In this document: piece after piece, positions 18,563-30,198 of the stretch
Layout: each line of letters opens with the position of its first letter
How positions within the stretch are numbered: position 1 is the stretch's first letter
DNA from: Pseudomonas sp. Irchel 3H7
GTDB taxonomy: Bacteria > Pseudomonadota > Gammaproteobacteria > Pseudomonadales > Pseudomonadaceae
Length of the DNA stretch: 64,000 nucleotides
Reading direction: 5' to 3'
Assembly: GCF_900187605.1 (NCBI RefSeq)
Contig: NZ_FYEA01000007.1
Location: 124,001-188,000 of the forward strand
Notes under the pieces: generated by a model
Databases searched by the model: none
What the model was told of the DNA's origin: nothing
Seen by the model: only the letters and a program-made list of their open reading frames with translations
Program-made: the position numbers and the translations under genes

Positions 18563-19033
18563 GTGAACATTAATGCGACCCTGATTGGCCAGTCCGTTGC
18601 GTTCCTGATTTTTGTACTGTTCTGCATGAAGTATGTATGGCCTCCGGTCATCGCTGCTCTGCACGAACGTCAAAAGAAGATCGCTGATGGTCTGGACGCT
18701 GCCAGCCGTGCAGCTCGCGACCTGGAGTTGGCCCAAGAAAAAGCGGGTCAGCAACTGCGCGAAGCGAAAGCTCAGGCAGCTGAAATCATCGAGCAAGCCA
18801 AGAAACGCGGTAACCAGATTGTCGAAGAGGCCGTTGAAAAGGCCCGTATCGATGCTGACCGTGTGAAGGTTCAGGCTCAAGCCGAGATCGAACAGGAACT
18901 GAACAGTGTCAAAGACAAGCTGCGTGCCCAAGTGGGCTTGCTGGCTGTCGGCGGCGCCGAGAAGATCCTGGGTGCCACAATCGATCAAAACGCGCACGCA
19001 GAGCTGGTTAACCAACTGGCTGCTGAAATCTAA
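18563..19033 (+). CDS. atpF: ATP synthase F0 subunit b
   Basis: Peripheral-stalk subunit: an N-terminal membrane helix (about 8-28) and then a long charged coiled coil reaching to F1. It has 156 residues from GTG 18563; the GAGGTG ribosome-binding site and match to the family N-terminus [11 protein letters not shown] choose this start. An imperfect hairpin (about 18502-18525) precedes it after the atpE stop. Confidence 0.98.
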   Translation: MNINATLIGQSVAFLIFVLFCMKYVWPPVIAALHERQKKIADGLDAASRAARDLELAQEKAGQQLREAKAQAAEIIEQAKKRGNQIVEEAVEKARIDADRVKVQAQAEIEQELNSVKDKLRAQVGLLAVGGAEKILGATIDQNAHAELVNQLAAEI

Positions 19034-19045
19034 GCGAGGGCGATC

Positions 19046-19582
19046 ATGGCAGAACTGACCACGTTGGCCCGACCTTACGCTAAGGCGGCCTTCGAGCACG
19101 CTCAGGCCCACCAGCAACTGGCCAATTGGTCAGCCATGCTCGGCCTGGCTGCAGCGGTGTCACAAGATGACACCATGCAGCGCGTGCTCAAGGCCCCGCG
19201 ACTGACGAGCGCAGAAAAGGCCGCCACGTTTATTGACGTGTGCGGCGACAAGTTTGATGCCAAGGCACAGAACTTCATCAATGTCGTTGCCGAAAACGAC
19301 CGTCTCCCGCTTCTGCCGGAGATTGCCGCTCTTTTCGACCTGTACAAGGCCGAACAAGAGAAGTCGGTAGACGTTGAAGTGACCAGTGCTTTTGCATTGA
19401 ACCAAGAACAGCAAGACAAACTCGCCAAGGTTCTCAGTGCACGACTCAACCGGGAAGTGCGCCTGCAAGTTGCGGAGGATGCTGCCCTTATAGGTGGTGT
19501 CGTTATCCGCGCCGGCGACCTGGTTATCGATGGCTCGATTCGCGGCAAAATCGCGAAACTTGCCGAAGCATTGAAATCTTGA
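19046..19582 (+). CDS. atpH: ATP synthase F1 subunit delta
   Basis: Joins F1 to the peripheral stalk. It has 178 residues, the normal size. N-terminal helical bundle from [15 protein letters not shown]-terminal conserved [24 protein letters not shown]. It is 12 bp after atpF and 21 bp before atpA. Confidence 0.98.
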   Translation: MAELTTLARPYAKAAFEHAQAHQQLANWSAMLGLAAAVSQDDTMQRVLKAPRLTSAEKAATFIDVCGDKFDAKAQNFINVVAENDRLPLLPEIAALFDLYKAEQEKSVDVEVTSAFALNQEQQDKLAKVLSARLNREVRLQVAEDAALIGGVVIRAGDLVIDGSIRGKIAKLAEALKS

Positions 19583-19603
19583 GTTTGAAGGGGCAGCAGA
19601 GCA

Positions 19604-21148
19604 ATGCAGCAACTCAATCCTTCCGAAATAAGTGAAATTATCAAGGGCCGCATCGACAAGCTCGATGTGACCTCCCAAGCCCGTAACGAAGGCACTGTCG
19701 TCAGCGTATCTGACGGCATCGTGCGGATTCACGGTCTGGCCGATGTTATGTACGGCGAGATGATCGAGTTTCCGGGCGGCGTCTACGGTATGGCTCTCAA
19801 CCTGGAGCAAGACTCCGTAGGTGCCGTTGTATTGGGCGCTTACCAGTCTCTGGCTGAAGGCATGAGCGCCAAGTGCACCGGCCGCATCCTCGAAGTTCCG
19901 GTTGGTAAGGAACTGCTGGGTCGCGTAGTCGACGCACTGGGTAACCCTGTTGACGGCAAAGGTCCACTGGGCAACACCTTGACCGACGCGGTCGAGAAAG
20001 TTGCTCCGGGCGTGATCTGGCGTAAGTCGGTAGACCAGCCTGTACAGACTGGCTACAAGGCTGTCGATGCCATGATCCCTGTCGGCCGTGGCCAGCGTGA
20101 GCTGATCATCGGTGACCGTCAGATCGGTAAAACCGCTCTGGCGATCGATGCGATCATCAACCAGAAAGACAGCGGCATTTTCTGCGTCTACGTAGCCATC
20201 GGTCAGAAACAATCGACCATCGCCAACGTGGTTCGCAAGCTGGAAGAAAACGGCGCCCTGGCCAACACGATCATCGTGGCTGCCAGTGCTTCGGAATCTC
20301 CTGCGCTGCAATTCCTGGCACCGTACTCCGGTTGCACCATGGGTGAATTCTTCCGCGACCGCGGTGAAGACGCGCTGATCGTTTATGACGATCTGTCCAA
20401 GCAAGCAGTGGCTTACCGCCAGATTTCCCTGCTGCTGCGCCGTCCACCAGGCCGTGAAGCTTACCCAGGCGACGTGTTCTATCTCCACTCCCGTCTGCTG
20501 GAGCGCGCATCCCGCGTTTCGGAAGAGTACGTAGAGAAGTTCACCAACGGCGCAGTGACCGGCAAAACCGGTTCCCTGACCGCACTGCCGATCATCGAAA
20601 CCCAGGCTGGCGACGTTTCTGCGTTCGTTCCGACCAACGTGATTTCCATCACCGACGGTCAGATCTTCCTGGAATCGGCCATGTTCAACTCGGGCATCCG
20701 CCCTGCAGTGAACGCCGGTGTTTCGGTATCCCGTGTGGGTGGTGCCGCTCAGACCAAGATCATCAAGAAGCTCTCCGGTGGTATCCGTACCGCTCTGGCT
20801 CAGTACCGTGAACTGGCGGCATTCGCCCAGTTCGCTTCTGACCTGGACGAAGCGACCCGTAAGCAACTTGAGCATGGTCAGCGCGTTACCGAGCTGATGA
20901 AGCAGAAGCAATACGCACCAATGTCGATCGCTGACATGGCGCTGTCGCTGTATGCCGCTGAGCGTGGGTTCCTGACTGACATTGAAATCGCCAAGATCGG
21001 CAGCTTCGAACAAGCGCTGATTGCTTTCTTCAACCGCGATCACGCCGATTTGATGGCCAAGATCAACGTTAAAGGTGACTTCAATGACGAAATCGACGCT
21101 GGCATGAAAGCCGGTATCGAGAAGTTCAAGGCCACCCAAACCTGGTAA
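19604..21148 (+). CDS. atpA: ATP synthase F1 subunit alpha
   Basis: Nucleotide-binding, largely regulatory F1 subunit. It has 514 residues (513 in E. coli). N-terminal barrel, then P-loop GDRQIGKTA at about 169-177 with the Gln typical of alpha subunits, and a C-terminal helical domain. Codon use is strongly biased towards GGT/CGT/CTG, as expected of a highly expressed gene. A GNRA-loop hairpin follows before atpG. Confidence 0.99.
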   Translation: MQQLNPSEISEIIKGRIDKLDVTSQARNEGTVVSVSDGIVRIHGLADVMYGEMIEFPGGVYGMALNLEQDSVGAVVLGAYQSLAEGMSAKCTGRILEVPVGKELLGRVVDALGNPVDGKGPLGNTLTDAVEKVAPGVIWRKSVDQPVQTGYKAVDAMIPVGRGQRELIIGDRQIGKTALAIDAIINQKDSGIFCVYVAIGQKQSTIANVVRKLEENGALANTIIVAASASESPALQFLAPYSGCTMGEFFRDRGEDALIVYDDLSKQAVAYRQISLLLRRPPGREAYPGDVFYLHSRLLERASRVSEEYVEKFTNGAVTGKTGSLTALPIIETQAGDVSAFVPTNVISITDGQIFLESAMFNSGIRPAVNAGVSVSRVGGAAQTKIIKKLSGGIRTALAQYRELAAFAQFASDLDEATRKQLEHGQRVTELMKQKQYAPMSIADMALSLYAAERGFLTDIEIAKIGSFEQALIAFFNRDHADLMAKINVKGDFNDEIDAGMKAGIEKFKATQTW

Positions 21149-21154
21149 GCCGCA

Positions 21155-21176
21155 GCGGGAGCCGCGAGGCTCCCGC
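21155..21176 (+). other. Intercistronic hairpin atpA-atpG with GCGA tetraloop
   Basis: GCGGGAGCC (21155-21163) pairs perfectly with GGCTCCCGC (21168-21176) around GCGA, a GNRA tetraloop. No T tract follows, so read-through is expected; an mRNA-stabilising or docking role is possible. Confidence 0.65.
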
Positions 21177-21198
21177 TTGCTAACCTGATAGGTGTTAC

Positions 21199-22059
21199 AT
21201 GGCAGGCGCAAAAGAGATTCGCAGTAAGATTGCGAGCATCAAAAGCACGCAAAAGATTACCAGCGCCATGGAAAAAGTGGCGGTCAGCAAAATGCGCAAG
21301 GCACAAATGCGCATGGCTGCTAGCCGTCCTTATGCGGAGCGTATCCGCCAGGTAATTGGGCATCTGGCCAACGCCAACCCGGAATACCGCCACCCGTTCA
21401 TGATCGACCGCGAAATCAAGCGTGTGGGTTATGTCGTTGTGAGCAGTGACCGTGGTTTGTGCGGCGGCTTGAACACCAACCTGTTCAAGGCCCTGGTCAA
21501 GGACATGGCGGTAAACCGCGAAAACGGCGTCGAGATTGATCTGTGTGTTGTTGGTAGCAAGGGTGCGGCCTTTTTCCGCAACTTCGGCGGTAACGTCGTT
21601 GCAGCTATCAGCCACCTGGGTGAAGAGCCGTCGATCAATGATCTGATCGGCAGCGTCAAGGTGATGCTGGATGCCTACCTGGACGGCCGTATTGACCGCC
21701 TGTCCGTGGTGTCCAACAAGTTCATCAACACCATGACGCAACAGCCTACCGTGGAGCAGTTGATTCCACTGGTGGCCACCCCGGATCAGGATCTCAAGCA
21801 CCACTGGGACTATCTCTACGAACCGGATGCCAAAGAGCTGCTTGACGGCTTGATGGTCCGCTACGTTGAGTCGCAGGTCTACCAGGCGGTGGTCGAGAAC
21901 AACGCGGCTGAACAAGCTGCGCGGATGATCGCGATGAAGAACGCTACCGACAACGCCGGTGATTTGATCAGCGATTTGCAGCTGATCTACAACAAGGCGC
22001 GTCAGGCTGCGATCACCCAAGAGATCTCGGAAATCGTCGGCGGCGCTGCCGCGGTTTAA
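21199..22059 (+). CDS. atpG: ATP synthase F1 subunit gamma
   Basis: Central rotating shaft. It has 286 residues. N-terminal coiled-coil helix with [23 protein letters not shown], the [11 protein letters not shown] signature, and the C-terminal helix ending [15 protein letters not shown] are all conserved. Confidence 0.99.
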   Translation: MAGAKEIRSKIASIKSTQKITSAMEKVAVSKMRKAQMRMAASRPYAERIRQVIGHLANANPEYRHPFMIDREIKRVGYVVVSSDRGLCGGLNTNLFKALVKDMAVNRENGVEIDLCVVGSKGAAFFRNFGGNVVAAISHLGEEPSINDLIGSVKVMLDAYLDGRIDRLSVVSNKFINTMTQQPTVEQLIPLVATPDQDLKHHWDYLYEPDAKELLDGLMVRYVESQVYQAVVENNAAEQAARMIAMKNATDNAGDLISDLQLIYNKARQAAITQEISEIVGGAAAV

Positions 22060-23466
<1,407 letters not shown>

Positions 23467-23471
23467 TCCCG

Positions 23472-23489
23472 GCGCCCGGCAACGGGCGC
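23472..23489 (+). other. Intercistronic hairpin atpD-atpC with GCAA tetraloop
   Basis: GCGCCCG (23472-23478) pairs with CGGGCGC (23483-23489) around GCAA, again a GNRA tetraloop, 5 bp after the atpD stop. It resembles the atpA-atpG hairpin in design. Confidence 0.65.
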
Positions 23490-23511
23490 TAATTTAGGTT
23501 GAGGCAATCAG

Positions 23512-23937
23512 ATGGCTATGACAGTCCATTGCGATATCGTCAGCGCGGAAGGAGAAATCTTTTCCGGCCTGGTCGAGATGGTGATTGCGCACGGTGCACT
23601 GGGTGATCTTGGTATCGCTCTGGGTCACGCGCCGCTGATCACTAATCTGAAGCCAGGTCCGATCCGCCTGATCAAGCAAGGCGGGGAACCCGAGGTGTTC
23701 TACATCTCTGGTGGTTTCCTCGAGGTTCAGCCGAACATGGTCAAAGTGCTTGCCGACACTGTGCAACGTGCCGCCGACCTGGATGAAGCTCAGGCTCAAG
23801 CCGCTCTCAAGGCTGCTGAGCATGCTCTGCATGAAAAAGGCGCTGATTTCGACTACAGCGCTGCGTCAGCACGTCTGGCCGAGGCTGCAGCTCAGCTGCG
23901 CACCGTCCAGCAGATCCGCAAGAAGTTTGGCGGTTAA
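23512..23937 (+). CDS. atpC: ATP synthase F1 subunit epsilon
   Basis: Regulatory F1 subunit: N-terminal beta sandwich ([23 protein letters not shown]) and a two-helix C-terminal arm ([20 protein letters not shown]) that can inhibit hydrolysis. It has 141 residues. Last gene of the operon, followed 29 bp later by a strong terminator. Confidence 0.98.
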   Translation: MAMTVHCDIVSAEGEIFSGLVEMVIAHGALGDLGIALGHAPLITNLKPGPIRLIKQGGEPEVFYISGGFLEVQPNMVKVLADTVQRAADLDEAQAQAALKAAEHALHEKGADFDYSAASARLAEAAAQLRTVQQIRKKFGG

Positions 23938-23965
23938 TCCGTCAGCCACTTGTTGTGCGATTGAT

Positions 23966-23996
23966 AAAAAAGGGTAGCCTCGGCTACCCTTTTTTC
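23966..23996 (+). terminator. Terminator of the atp operon
   Basis: AAAAAAGGGTAGC pairs with GCTACCCTTTTTT around CTCG and is followed by further Ts. It closes the atpIBEFHAGDC transcript before glmU. Confidence 0.95.
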
Positions 23997-24055
23997 TTTT
24001 CCGAATTCCTAAAAACCGGTCGCAGTTGCTGACCACCCAGGATTGGTAGCCAGTC

Positions 24056-25423
24056 ATGTCTCTTGAAATCGTTATCCTCGCGGCCGGTCAAGGCACCCGT
24101 ATGCGTTCAGCCCTGCCGAAGGTGCTGCATCCGATTGCCGGCAATTCCATGCTGGGTCATGTTATCCACAGCGCCCGGCAACTTGAGCCACAACGCATTC
24201 ATGTCGTGATCGGCCATGGCGCCGATGTGGTGCGTGAACGCCTGGCCGCTGATGATCTGAATTTCGTCCTGCAAGACAAACAACTCGGTACCGGTCACGC
24301 CACTGCGCAAGCGGTGCCGTTCATTACTGCTGACACTGTGCTCATTCTTTACGGTGACGTACCGCTGATCGAAGTCGAAACCCTACAACGTCTGCTCAAA
24401 CACGTCGTGCCCGGGCAGATGGGTTTGCTCACTGTCGAACTGGAAGACCCTACCGGTTATGGCCGCATCGTGCGCGATGCTGACGGCAAGGTGGCCGCGA
24501 TCGTTGAGCATAAAGATGCCAGCGAAGCGCAACGCGCGATCACTGAAGGCAACACCGGTATCCTCGCTGTCCCGGCCAATCGTCTGGCCGACTGGATGAG
24601 CCGTCTGTCGAACAACAACGCGCAGGGCGAGTACTACCTGACCGACGTGATCGAGATGGCAGTCAGTGACGGTCTGGTTGTCGCCACCGAGCAACCGCAC
24701 GACCCGATGGAAGTGCAGGGCGCCAACGATCGCAAGCAGTTGTCCGAGCTGGAGCGTCATTACCAGTTGCGTGCTGGCCGTCGCTTGATGGCGCAAGGCG
24801 TGACCCTGCGTGACCCGGCGCGTTTCGACGTGCGAGGCGAAGTCAGCGTGGGCCGCGATGTGCTGATCGATATCAACGTGATCCTCGAAGGCAACGTTGT
24901 CATCGAAGACGACGTGGTCATCGGCCCGAATTGCGTGATCAAGGACAGCACCCTGCGCAAAGGCGTGGTGATCAAGGCCAACAGTCATATCGAAGGCGCT
25001 GTTATGGGCGAGGGCAGCGATGCCGGCCCGTTCGCGCGTCTGCGTCCAGGCACCGTGCTTGAAGCACGCGCGCATGTGGGTAACTTCGTTGAGCTGAAAA
25101 ATGCCCACATGGGCGAAGGCGCCAAGGCGGGACATCTGACTTATCTGGGCGATGCCGAGATCGGAGCGCGTACCAACATCGGCGCGGGCACCATTACTTG
25201 CAACTACGACGGTGCCAACAAGTGGAAAACCGTGTTGGGTGCTGATGTGTTCATTGGCTCCAATAATTCGTTGGTCGCGCCTGTGGATATCTCTGCCGGG
25301 GCGACCACGGCGGCCGGGTCGACCATTACGCAGAATGTGGATAACGCGCAGTTGGCCGTTGGCCGAGCGCGGCAGAGGAATATCGACGGCTGGAAGCGGC
25401 CGGAGAAGATCAAGAAGGACTGA
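24056..25423 (+). CDS. glmU: Bifunctional N-acetylglucosamine-1-P uridyltransferase / glucosamine-1-P acetyltransferase
   Basis: Last two steps to UDP-GlcNAc for peptidoglycan and LPS. It has 455 residues. N-terminal pyrophosphorylase domain with [23 protein letters not shown]-terminal left-handed beta-helix with hexapeptide repeats ([34 protein letters not shown]) for acetyl transfer. Perfect DnaA boxes at 24162-24170 and 25336-25344, and one just after the stop at 25425-25433. Confidence 0.99.
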   Translation: MSLEIVILAAGQGTRMRSALPKVLHPIAGNSMLGHVIHSARQLEPQRIHVVIGHGADVVRERLAADDLNFVLQDKQLGTGHATAQAVPFITADTVLILYGDVPLIEVETLQRLLKHVVPGQMGLLTVELEDPTGYGRIVRDADGKVAAIVEHKDASEAQRAITEGNTGILAVPANRLADWMSRLSNNNAQGEYYLTDVIEMAVSDGLVVATEQPHDPMEVQGANDRKQLSELERHYQLRAGRRLMAQGVTLRDPARFDVRGEVSVGRDVLIDINVILEGNVVIEDDVVIGPNCVIKDSTLRKGVVIKANSHIEGAVMGEGSDAGPFARLRPGTVLEARAHVGNFVELKNAHMGEGAKAGHLTYLGDAEIGARTNIGAGTITCNYDGANKWKTVLGADVFIGSNNSLVAPVDISAGATTAAGSTITQNVDNAQLAVGRARQRNIDGWKRPEKIKKD

Positions 25424-25436
25424 GTTATCCACAGCG

Positions 25437-25480
25437 GCTTCAAGATCAAAAGATCGCAGCCTTCGGCAGCTCCTACGGGA
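25437..25480. repeat. REP-type palindromic repeat
   Basis: Contains AGATCAAAAGATCGCAGCC followed by GGCAGCTCCTAC, the same core words as the repeats at 39155-39170 and 54410-54501. This is the common Pseudomonas REP family, here between glmU and glmR. Confidence 0.75.
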
Positions 25481-25581
25481 ATTGTCGGTGGTTGCGATTT
25501 TTTATGGGCGATGGGTTGACGATTTGAGAGCGATAGGTTTTGATTACTTCCGTTATCTTTCGAAACGAAACTTAAGTCCCC

Positions 25582-26358
25582 ATGTCGAAACGCAATACGC
25601 CGCAACGCCGTCACAACATCCTCGCCTTGCTCAACGAGCAGGGCGAAGTCAGTGTGGATGAACTGGCCAAGCGCTTCGAAACCTCGGAAGTTACGATTCG
25701 CAAGGATCTGGCCGCGCTGGAAAGCCACGGCTTGTTACTGCGCCGCTACGGCGGGGCGATCACCATGCCGCAGGAACTGGTCGCGGAGACTGCGCAGAGC
25801 GTTTCCAAATACAAACAGGCGATTGCCCGCGCGGCGGTGAAACGTATCCGTGAACACGCGCGAATCATCATCGACAGCGGCAGCACCACCGCTGCAATGA
25901 TTCCGGAGCTTGGCCAACAGCCCGGTCTGGTGGTGATGACCAATTCCCTGCACGTCGCCAACGCTTTGAGCGAACTCGAACACGAACCGGTGCTGTTGAT
26001 GACCGGCGGTACCTGGGATCCGCATTCGGAATCCTTCCAGGGCCAGGTTGCCGAGCAGGTACTACGCTCTTACGACTTCGACCAGTTGTTCATTGGTGCC
26101 GACGGCATCGATCTGGTGCGCGGCACGACCACCTTCAACGAGCTGCTCGGTTTGAGCCGGGTCATGGCCGAGGTCGCGCGGGAAGTCATCGTCATGGTCG
26201 AGGCCGACAAGATCGGTCGCAAGATTCCCAATCTGGAACTGCCGTGGAGCAGCGTCCATACCCTAATTACCGATGATCGCCTGCCTATCGAAGCGCGCGA
26301 TCAGATACAGGCCCGCGGTATCACCGTGATTTGCGCGGCTGTCAGTCAGGAGAAATAA
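25582..26358 (+). CDS. glmR: DeoR-family transcriptional regulator GlmR
   Basis: Sugar-phosphate-responsive regulator expected to control glmS and aminosugar metabolism. It has 258 residues: N-terminal DeoR helix-turn-helix ([35 protein letters not shown]) and C-terminal sensor domain of ribose-5-P-isomerase-like fold ([15 protein letters not shown]). It lies between glmU and glmS in Pseudomonas, with only 2 bp before the glmS start, so glmR and glmS are cotranscribed and probably coupled. Confidence 0.92.
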   Translation: MSKRNTPQRRHNILALLNEQGEVSVDELAKRFETSEVTIRKDLAALESHGLLLRRYGGAITMPQELVAETAQSVSKYKQAIARAAVKRIREHARIIIDSGSTTAAMIPELGQQPGLVVMTNSLHVANALSELEHEPVLLMTGGTWDPHSESFQGQVAEQVLRSYDFDQLFIGADGIDLVRGTTTFNELLGLSRVMAEVAREVIVMVEADKIGRKIPNLELPWSSVHTLITDDRLPIEARDQIQARGITVICAAVSQEK

Positions 26359-26360
26359 GC

Positions 26361-28193
26361 ATGTGTGGAATTGTCGGCGCAGTTGCTGAACGTAATATCA
26401 CCGCCATCCTGCTCGAAGGCCTCAAGCGCCTTGAATACCGTGGCTATGACAGCGCCGGTGTCGCTGTCTTCACCAACGACGAAACCCTCGAGCGCATGCG
26501 GCGCCCGGGCAAAGTCAGCGAACTCGAAGCCGCGTTGGCCGAGCATCCACTGGTGGGTCGCCTCGGTATTGCCCACACCCGTTGGGCAACCCACGGCGCA
26601 CCCTGCGAACGCAACGCCCACCCGCATTTCTCCGGCGACATCGCGGTGGTGCACAACGGCATCATCGAAAACCACGAAGCCTTGCGTGAACAACTGAAAG
26701 CGCTGGGTTACGTGTTTACTTCGGACACCGACACCGAAGTCATCGCCCACCTGCTCAGTCACAAACTCAAGGACCAGCCAGACCTGAGCGTTGCGCTTAA
26801 AGCGACGGTCAAGGAACTGCACGGTGCTTACGGCCTGGCCGTGATCAATGCGAAACAACCGGATCGTCTGGTCGCCGCGCGCAGTGGCAGCCCGTTGGTG
26901 ATCGGTCTGGGTCTGGGCGAGAATTTCCTCGCGTCTGACCAGTTGGCGCTGCGTCAGGTCACCGACCGCTTCATGTACCTGGAAGAAGGCGATATCGCCG
27001 AAATTCGCCGCGATAACGTGCAGATCTGGGACATCAACGGCGATGCGGTCGAGCGCCAGACTGTGCAGTACAGCGACGGTGCCGAAGCCGCCGACAAAGG
27101 TGAATACCGCCACTACATGCTCAAGGAAATCCACGAGCAGCCTGCGGTTGTTCAACGCACCCTCGAAGGTCGCCTGAGCAACGATCAGGTATTGGTTCAA
27201 GCCTTTGGCCCGCAAGCCGCCGAGCTGTTCGCCAAAGTCCGCAATGTACAAATCGTCGCCTGCGGCACCAGTTATCACGCCGGCATGGTCGCGCGTTACT
27301 GGCTGGAAGAGCTGGCCGGGATCCCGTGCCAGGTCGAAGTCGCCAGCGAATTCCGCTACCGCAAAGTGGTGGTACAACCGGACACCCTGTTCGTGACCAT
27401 CTCGCAATCCGGTGAAACCGCCGACACCCTCGCCGCTCTGCGCAACGCCAAAGAGCTGGGCTTCTTGGCCAGTCTGGCGATCTGCAACGTCGGCATCAGC
27501 TCGCTGGTGCGCGAATCCGATCTCACTCTGCTGACCCAGGCTGGCCGCGAAATCGGCGTCGCCTCGACCAAAGCCTTCACCACGCAACTGGTCGGTCTGT
27601 TGCTGCTGACCCTGTCGCTGGGCCAAGTGCGCGGCACCCTGGCGGACGGCGTCGAAGCACGTCTGGTCGAAGAACTGCGTCGCCTGCCAACCCGTCTCGG
27701 CGAAGCCTTGGCGATGGACAGCACTGTGGAAAAGATCGCCGAACTGTTCGCCGAGAAAAACCACACCCTGTTCCTCGGTCGCGGTGCGCAATTCCCGGTG
27801 GCGATGGAAGGTGCCCTGAAACTCAAGGAAATCTCTTACATCCACGCCGAAGCCTACCCGGCCGGTGAGCTGAAACACGGCCCGCTGGCACTTGTGGATA
27901 ACGACATGCCAGTGGTTACCGTCGCGCCGAACAACGAACTGTTGGAAAAGCTCAAATCCAACCTGCAGGAAGTCCGCGCCCGTGGCGGCGAATTGATCGT
28001 GTTCGCCGACGAGAAAGCCGGGATGACCAACGGCGAAGGCACCCACGTGGTGCAGATGCCGCATATCCACGACATCCTCTCACCGATCCTCTACACGGTT
28101 CCGCTGCAGTTGCTGTCGTATTACGTCGCGGTGCTCAAGGGCACCGACGTGGACCAGCCGCGTAACCTGGCGAAGTCGGTGACGGTGGAGTAG
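26361..28193 (+). CDS. glmS: Glutamine-fructose-6-phosphate aminotransferase (isomerising)
   Basis: Makes glucosamine-6-P from fructose-6-P and glutamine. ATG 26361 gives 610 residues with the catalytic cysteine at position 2 (MCGIVGA); an upstream in-frame start would bury it, so it is rejected. N-terminal glutaminase domain, then two SIS domains ([27 protein letters not shown]), C-terminus ending NLAKSVTVE. The 3' end is the classical recognition site of Tn7 TnsD, and the next genes form a foreign-looking island. A perfect DnaA box lies at 27893-27901. Confidence 0.99.
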   Translation: MCGIVGAVAERNITAILLEGLKRLEYRGYDSAGVAVFTNDETLERMRRPGKVSELEAALAEHPLVGRLGIAHTRWATHGAPCERNAHPHFSGDIAVVHNGIIENHEALREQLKALGYVFTSDTDTEVIAHLLSHKLKDQPDLSVALKATVKELHGAYGLAVINAKQPDRLVAARSGSPLVIGLGLGENFLASDQLALRQVTDRFMYLEEGDIAEIRRDNVQIWDINGDAVERQTVQYSDGAEAADKGEYRHYMLKEIHEQPAVVQRTLEGRLSNDQVLVQAFGPQAAELFAKVRNVQIVACGTSYHAGMVARYWLEELAGIPCQVEVASEFRYRKVVVQPDTLFVTISQSGETADTLAALRNAKELGFLASLAICNVGISSLVRESDLTLLTQAGREIGVASTKAFTTQLVGLLLLTLSLGQVRGTLADGVEARLVEELRRLPTRLGEALAMDSTVEKIAELFAEKNHTLFLGRGAQFPVAMEGALKLKEISYIHAEAYPAGELKHGPLALVDNDMPVVTVAPNNELLEKLKSNLQEVRARGGELIVFADEKAGMTNGEGTHVVQMPHIHDILSPILYTVPLQLLSYYVAVLKGTDVDQPRNLAKSVTVE

Positions 28194-28218
28194 TCGACTT
28201 GAGCGAGAAGCTGCTGCC
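28158..28218 (+). other. Predicted attTn7 region (glmS 3' end and insertion point)
   Basis: The last codons of glmS plus about 25 bp form the attTn7 target in Pseudomonas. Here the position about 25 bp past the stop falls just before the start of the island at 28226. No Tn7-type terminal sequence was recognised on this side. A short inverted repeat GCTGCTG / CAGCAGC (28210-28216 / 28227-28233) sits at the junction. Confidence 0.4.
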
Positions 28219-28225
28219 TACCAAG

Positions 28226-28723
28226 TCAGCAGCATTTGCTTGGCAGATACTCGTCACGGTTCAAGTCTTTCAGGCCGCAGCGTTGTTCCGTGGCGTTCGC
28301 GAAGCGACGTAGCATTTCGATCGCCCCATCACGTGCCTCTTTCGACAAATCGCAGGCCAGGTCGCGAGCTTCACCCACCAGATCCGACCGAATACTTTCA
28401 TAGATGGCCGTGCCTTCTGGCGTCACCGTGATCGCTAGGGCGCGGCCGTCAGTTGCGTCGGGCACACGGCGAACCAGCCCTTGTTTGGCAAGCGAATCGA
28501 CCAGCCGACTAGCGTTGCTCTTATCGAGAAATAGCTCGCTGGCCAACGATTGAACACGAACAGGCCCTGCCTTAATCACATGCTCAAGTGCGTAGCATTG
28601 AGTGACGGATAAGCCCTCGCAGCAACTGCGATCTCTGTCACGAAACTGGTACACGCGAACCAAATGACTCAGCGCTTCATAGAGCTGTTCGGCATCCTGG
28701 TCGATCTGATCAATCTTTGGCAT
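28226..28723 (-). CDS. MarR-family regulator with cysteine clusters (candidate arsenic sensor)
   Basis: 165 residues with a MarR winged helix-turn-helix (VQSLASELFLDKSNASRLVDSLAKQGLVRR, wing DGRALAITVTPEG). Unusual are Cys34-Cys35, Cys43, Cys149 and the terminal Cys164-Cys165, which could form a three-coordinate As(III) site. MarR proteins are usually repressors released by ligands or thiol chemistry. It is divergent from the permease gene across a 197-bp gap containing a perfect inverted repeat, so it probably regulates the arsenic cluster and itself. The ligand is inferred, not shown. Confidence 0.85.
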   Translation of the reverse strand: MPKIDQIDQDAEQLYEALSHLVRVYQFRDRDRSCCEGLSVTQCYALEHVIKAGPVRVQSLASELFLDKSNASRLVDSLAKQGLVRRVPDATDGRALAITVTPEGTAIYESIRSDLVGEARDLACDLSKEARDGAIEMLRRFANATEQRCGLKDLNRDEYLPSKCC

Positions 28724-28827
28724 AGCACTCGGCTCGCAATTCCGGGGAAAACGCTAATACCACCTTAGCATTCGTAGTGACACATTTTTTTGGGCATAAG
28801 GGCCGACGAAATTGTTCCAAGATATTA

Positions 28828-28842
28828 GTTGCGGTGCGCAAC
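28828..28842. promoter_or_regulatory. Inverted repeat, candidate operator of the arsenic cluster
   Basis: GTTGCG-GTG-CGCAAC is a perfect palindrome with 6-bp arms in the divergent gap between the MarR gene and arsQ (28724-28920). It is the best palindrome in that gap and well placed to block either promoter. No convincing -10/-35 pair was identified around it. Confidence 0.45.
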
Positions 28843-28920
28843 GTATTTTGCGATTGTGAATTGGAGATATGGCTTGCGGGATTTTCAGAGGCGGCTGCGG
28901 TAACGCTTGGAGGTACAGGG

Positions 28921-30126
28921 ATGTTGGTAGAAACGCTTAGGACGAAAACAGGCTCCCGGTTACGAAACCTATGGAGCAGTGTTTCCATTCCTCTACCTGT
29001 AGCGATGCTACTGGGCGCGATTCTGATCCCACTTCTTGCCGGCAGTAGCAGCGGGGACGTATTCCAGTCGCTGAGCAAAGGCTTCGGAAACAACCTCGGT
29101 TATTTCGCCATCGTCATCCTGAGCGCGTTTTTCATTGCCGGGTGGATCTCGGCGCAAGGAAGTGCGTCTTTCGGAAAATTCGGTATCTCTCTTTCACCTC
29201 TGCTGGGTGCTGGGATGGTTTGTCCCGATACGGCCTACGCCTCTCTTGCTCCCATTGCGGGGCAACACAGGAAGTACATCGCGATCGGATGCTACTCAGG
29301 GTTCAAGCTGCTGATGCCCGCTGGCCCGCTGATCATCGGGATTGGGCTGGGAGCCAACACTCATGACCCAAAGTTTCTGTATCTAGGATTGCTGCTTACC
29401 GTCGTCACGTGGATTACCGGAACGATCTGGACTTACTGGACGACCCGCTCGGACTTTTCATCCACCAGTGATCCGACTGATCCAACCGCTTCTCAGGATT
29501 CGGTTATCAAAGTAATTCTGCCTCTGGCTGTATTTTTTGCACTCCTGATCGCCGGGTACACCATCACCAAGAACCAGCATTCCGTAATCGAGTTCTTCAC
29601 GACTCCCGCCGGTGCGCTGATCGCCACATCGTTATTGATCGCGATTAGCTGCAAACCTGGCGAGGTTCAAGATCTGCTGTCCAAAGCAATGCGTAGAACC
29701 AGCTCGTTATTGTTCACCATAGGTTGTGCGTCTGCGTTGGGCCAAGCTCTCGGTATGGTGCTTCCCAAGGATCTGATTCAGCAGGCATTCAGCGCGTCGG
29801 GCAGCACCACGCATATTTTGGTTGGGGTGTTCCTGCTGGCAGCGGTATTCAAAACACTGAATGGTTCTTCGCTTGCGACCTTTGCTGCCATCCCACCTGT
29901 TCTCTCGCCAATCTTGGCGTCGAGCGGAGTGGATTTGATGAGCGTCACGTTCGCCGTATGCCTGGGATCCTTCGTCGCCATTCTCCCTAACGACAGCTAT
30001 TACTGGTTGGTCAAAACCGACGCCTTTCCCGAATACAGCACCGGCAGGTACATGCGCCTAGTGACCGCCGGCTCAGTTCTACAAGCATTGATAGGCTTGG
30101 CAGTCCTTCTGCTGATCTCGCTTTAA
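28921..30126 (+). CDS. arsQ: GntP-type permease, ArsQ-like organoarsenical efflux candidate
   Basis: Polytopic membrane protein of 401 residues from ATG 28921, chosen because GGAGG lies 7 bp upstream; an earlier in-frame ATG at 28777 adds a hydrophilic segment without membrane character. About ten to twelve hydrophobic helices, with conserved-looking PDTAYASLAPIAGQ, KTLNGSSLATFAAIPP and LPNDSYYWLV; the overall pattern is that of gluconate permease-like (GntP) transporters. Being first in the operon with arsL and arsM, it fits the ArsQ permease of the described arsQML arsinothricin cluster of Burkholderia gladioli. Substrate and direction are inferred. Confidence 0.75.
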   Translation: MLVETLRTKTGSRLRNLWSSVSIPLPVAMLLGAILIPLLAGSSSGDVFQSLSKGFGNNLGYFAIVILSAFFIAGWISAQGSASFGKFGISLSPLLGAGMVCPDTAYASLAPIAGQHRKYIAIGCYSGFKLLMPAGPLIIGIGLGANTHDPKFLYLGLLLTVVTWITGTIWTYWTTRSDFSSTSDPTDPTASQDSVIKVILPLAVFFALLIAGYTITKNQHSVIEFFTTPAGALIATSLLIAISCKPGEVQDLLSKAMRRTSSLLFTIGCASALGQALGMVLPKDLIQQAFSASGSTTHILVGVFLLAAVFKTLNGSSLATFAAIPPVLSPILASSGVDLMSVTFAVCLGSFVAILPNDSYYWLVKTDAFPEYSTGRYMRLVTAGSVLQALIGLAVLLLISL

Positions 30127-30198
30127 CTTCGAATTCCTACAAAACCATCAGTGACTCCAGTCACCGAATCGTCGTGCCTGAGCTCAAGGAGAAAGAGA

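Noticed and set aside
26331..26360. Upstream start for glmS
   Set aside because: It would place residues before Cys2, which must be the N-terminal nucleophile after Met removal; ATG 26361 is the real start.
26340..26360. glmS ribozyme upstream of glmS
   Set aside because: Only 2 bp separate glmR and glmS, and the ribozyme is confined to Gram-positive lineages; no such structure is present.
28194..28260. Tn7 left or right end next to glmS
   Set aside because: No TGTGGGCGGACA-type terminus or TnsB-site array is visible here; only position supports a Tn7-type origin.
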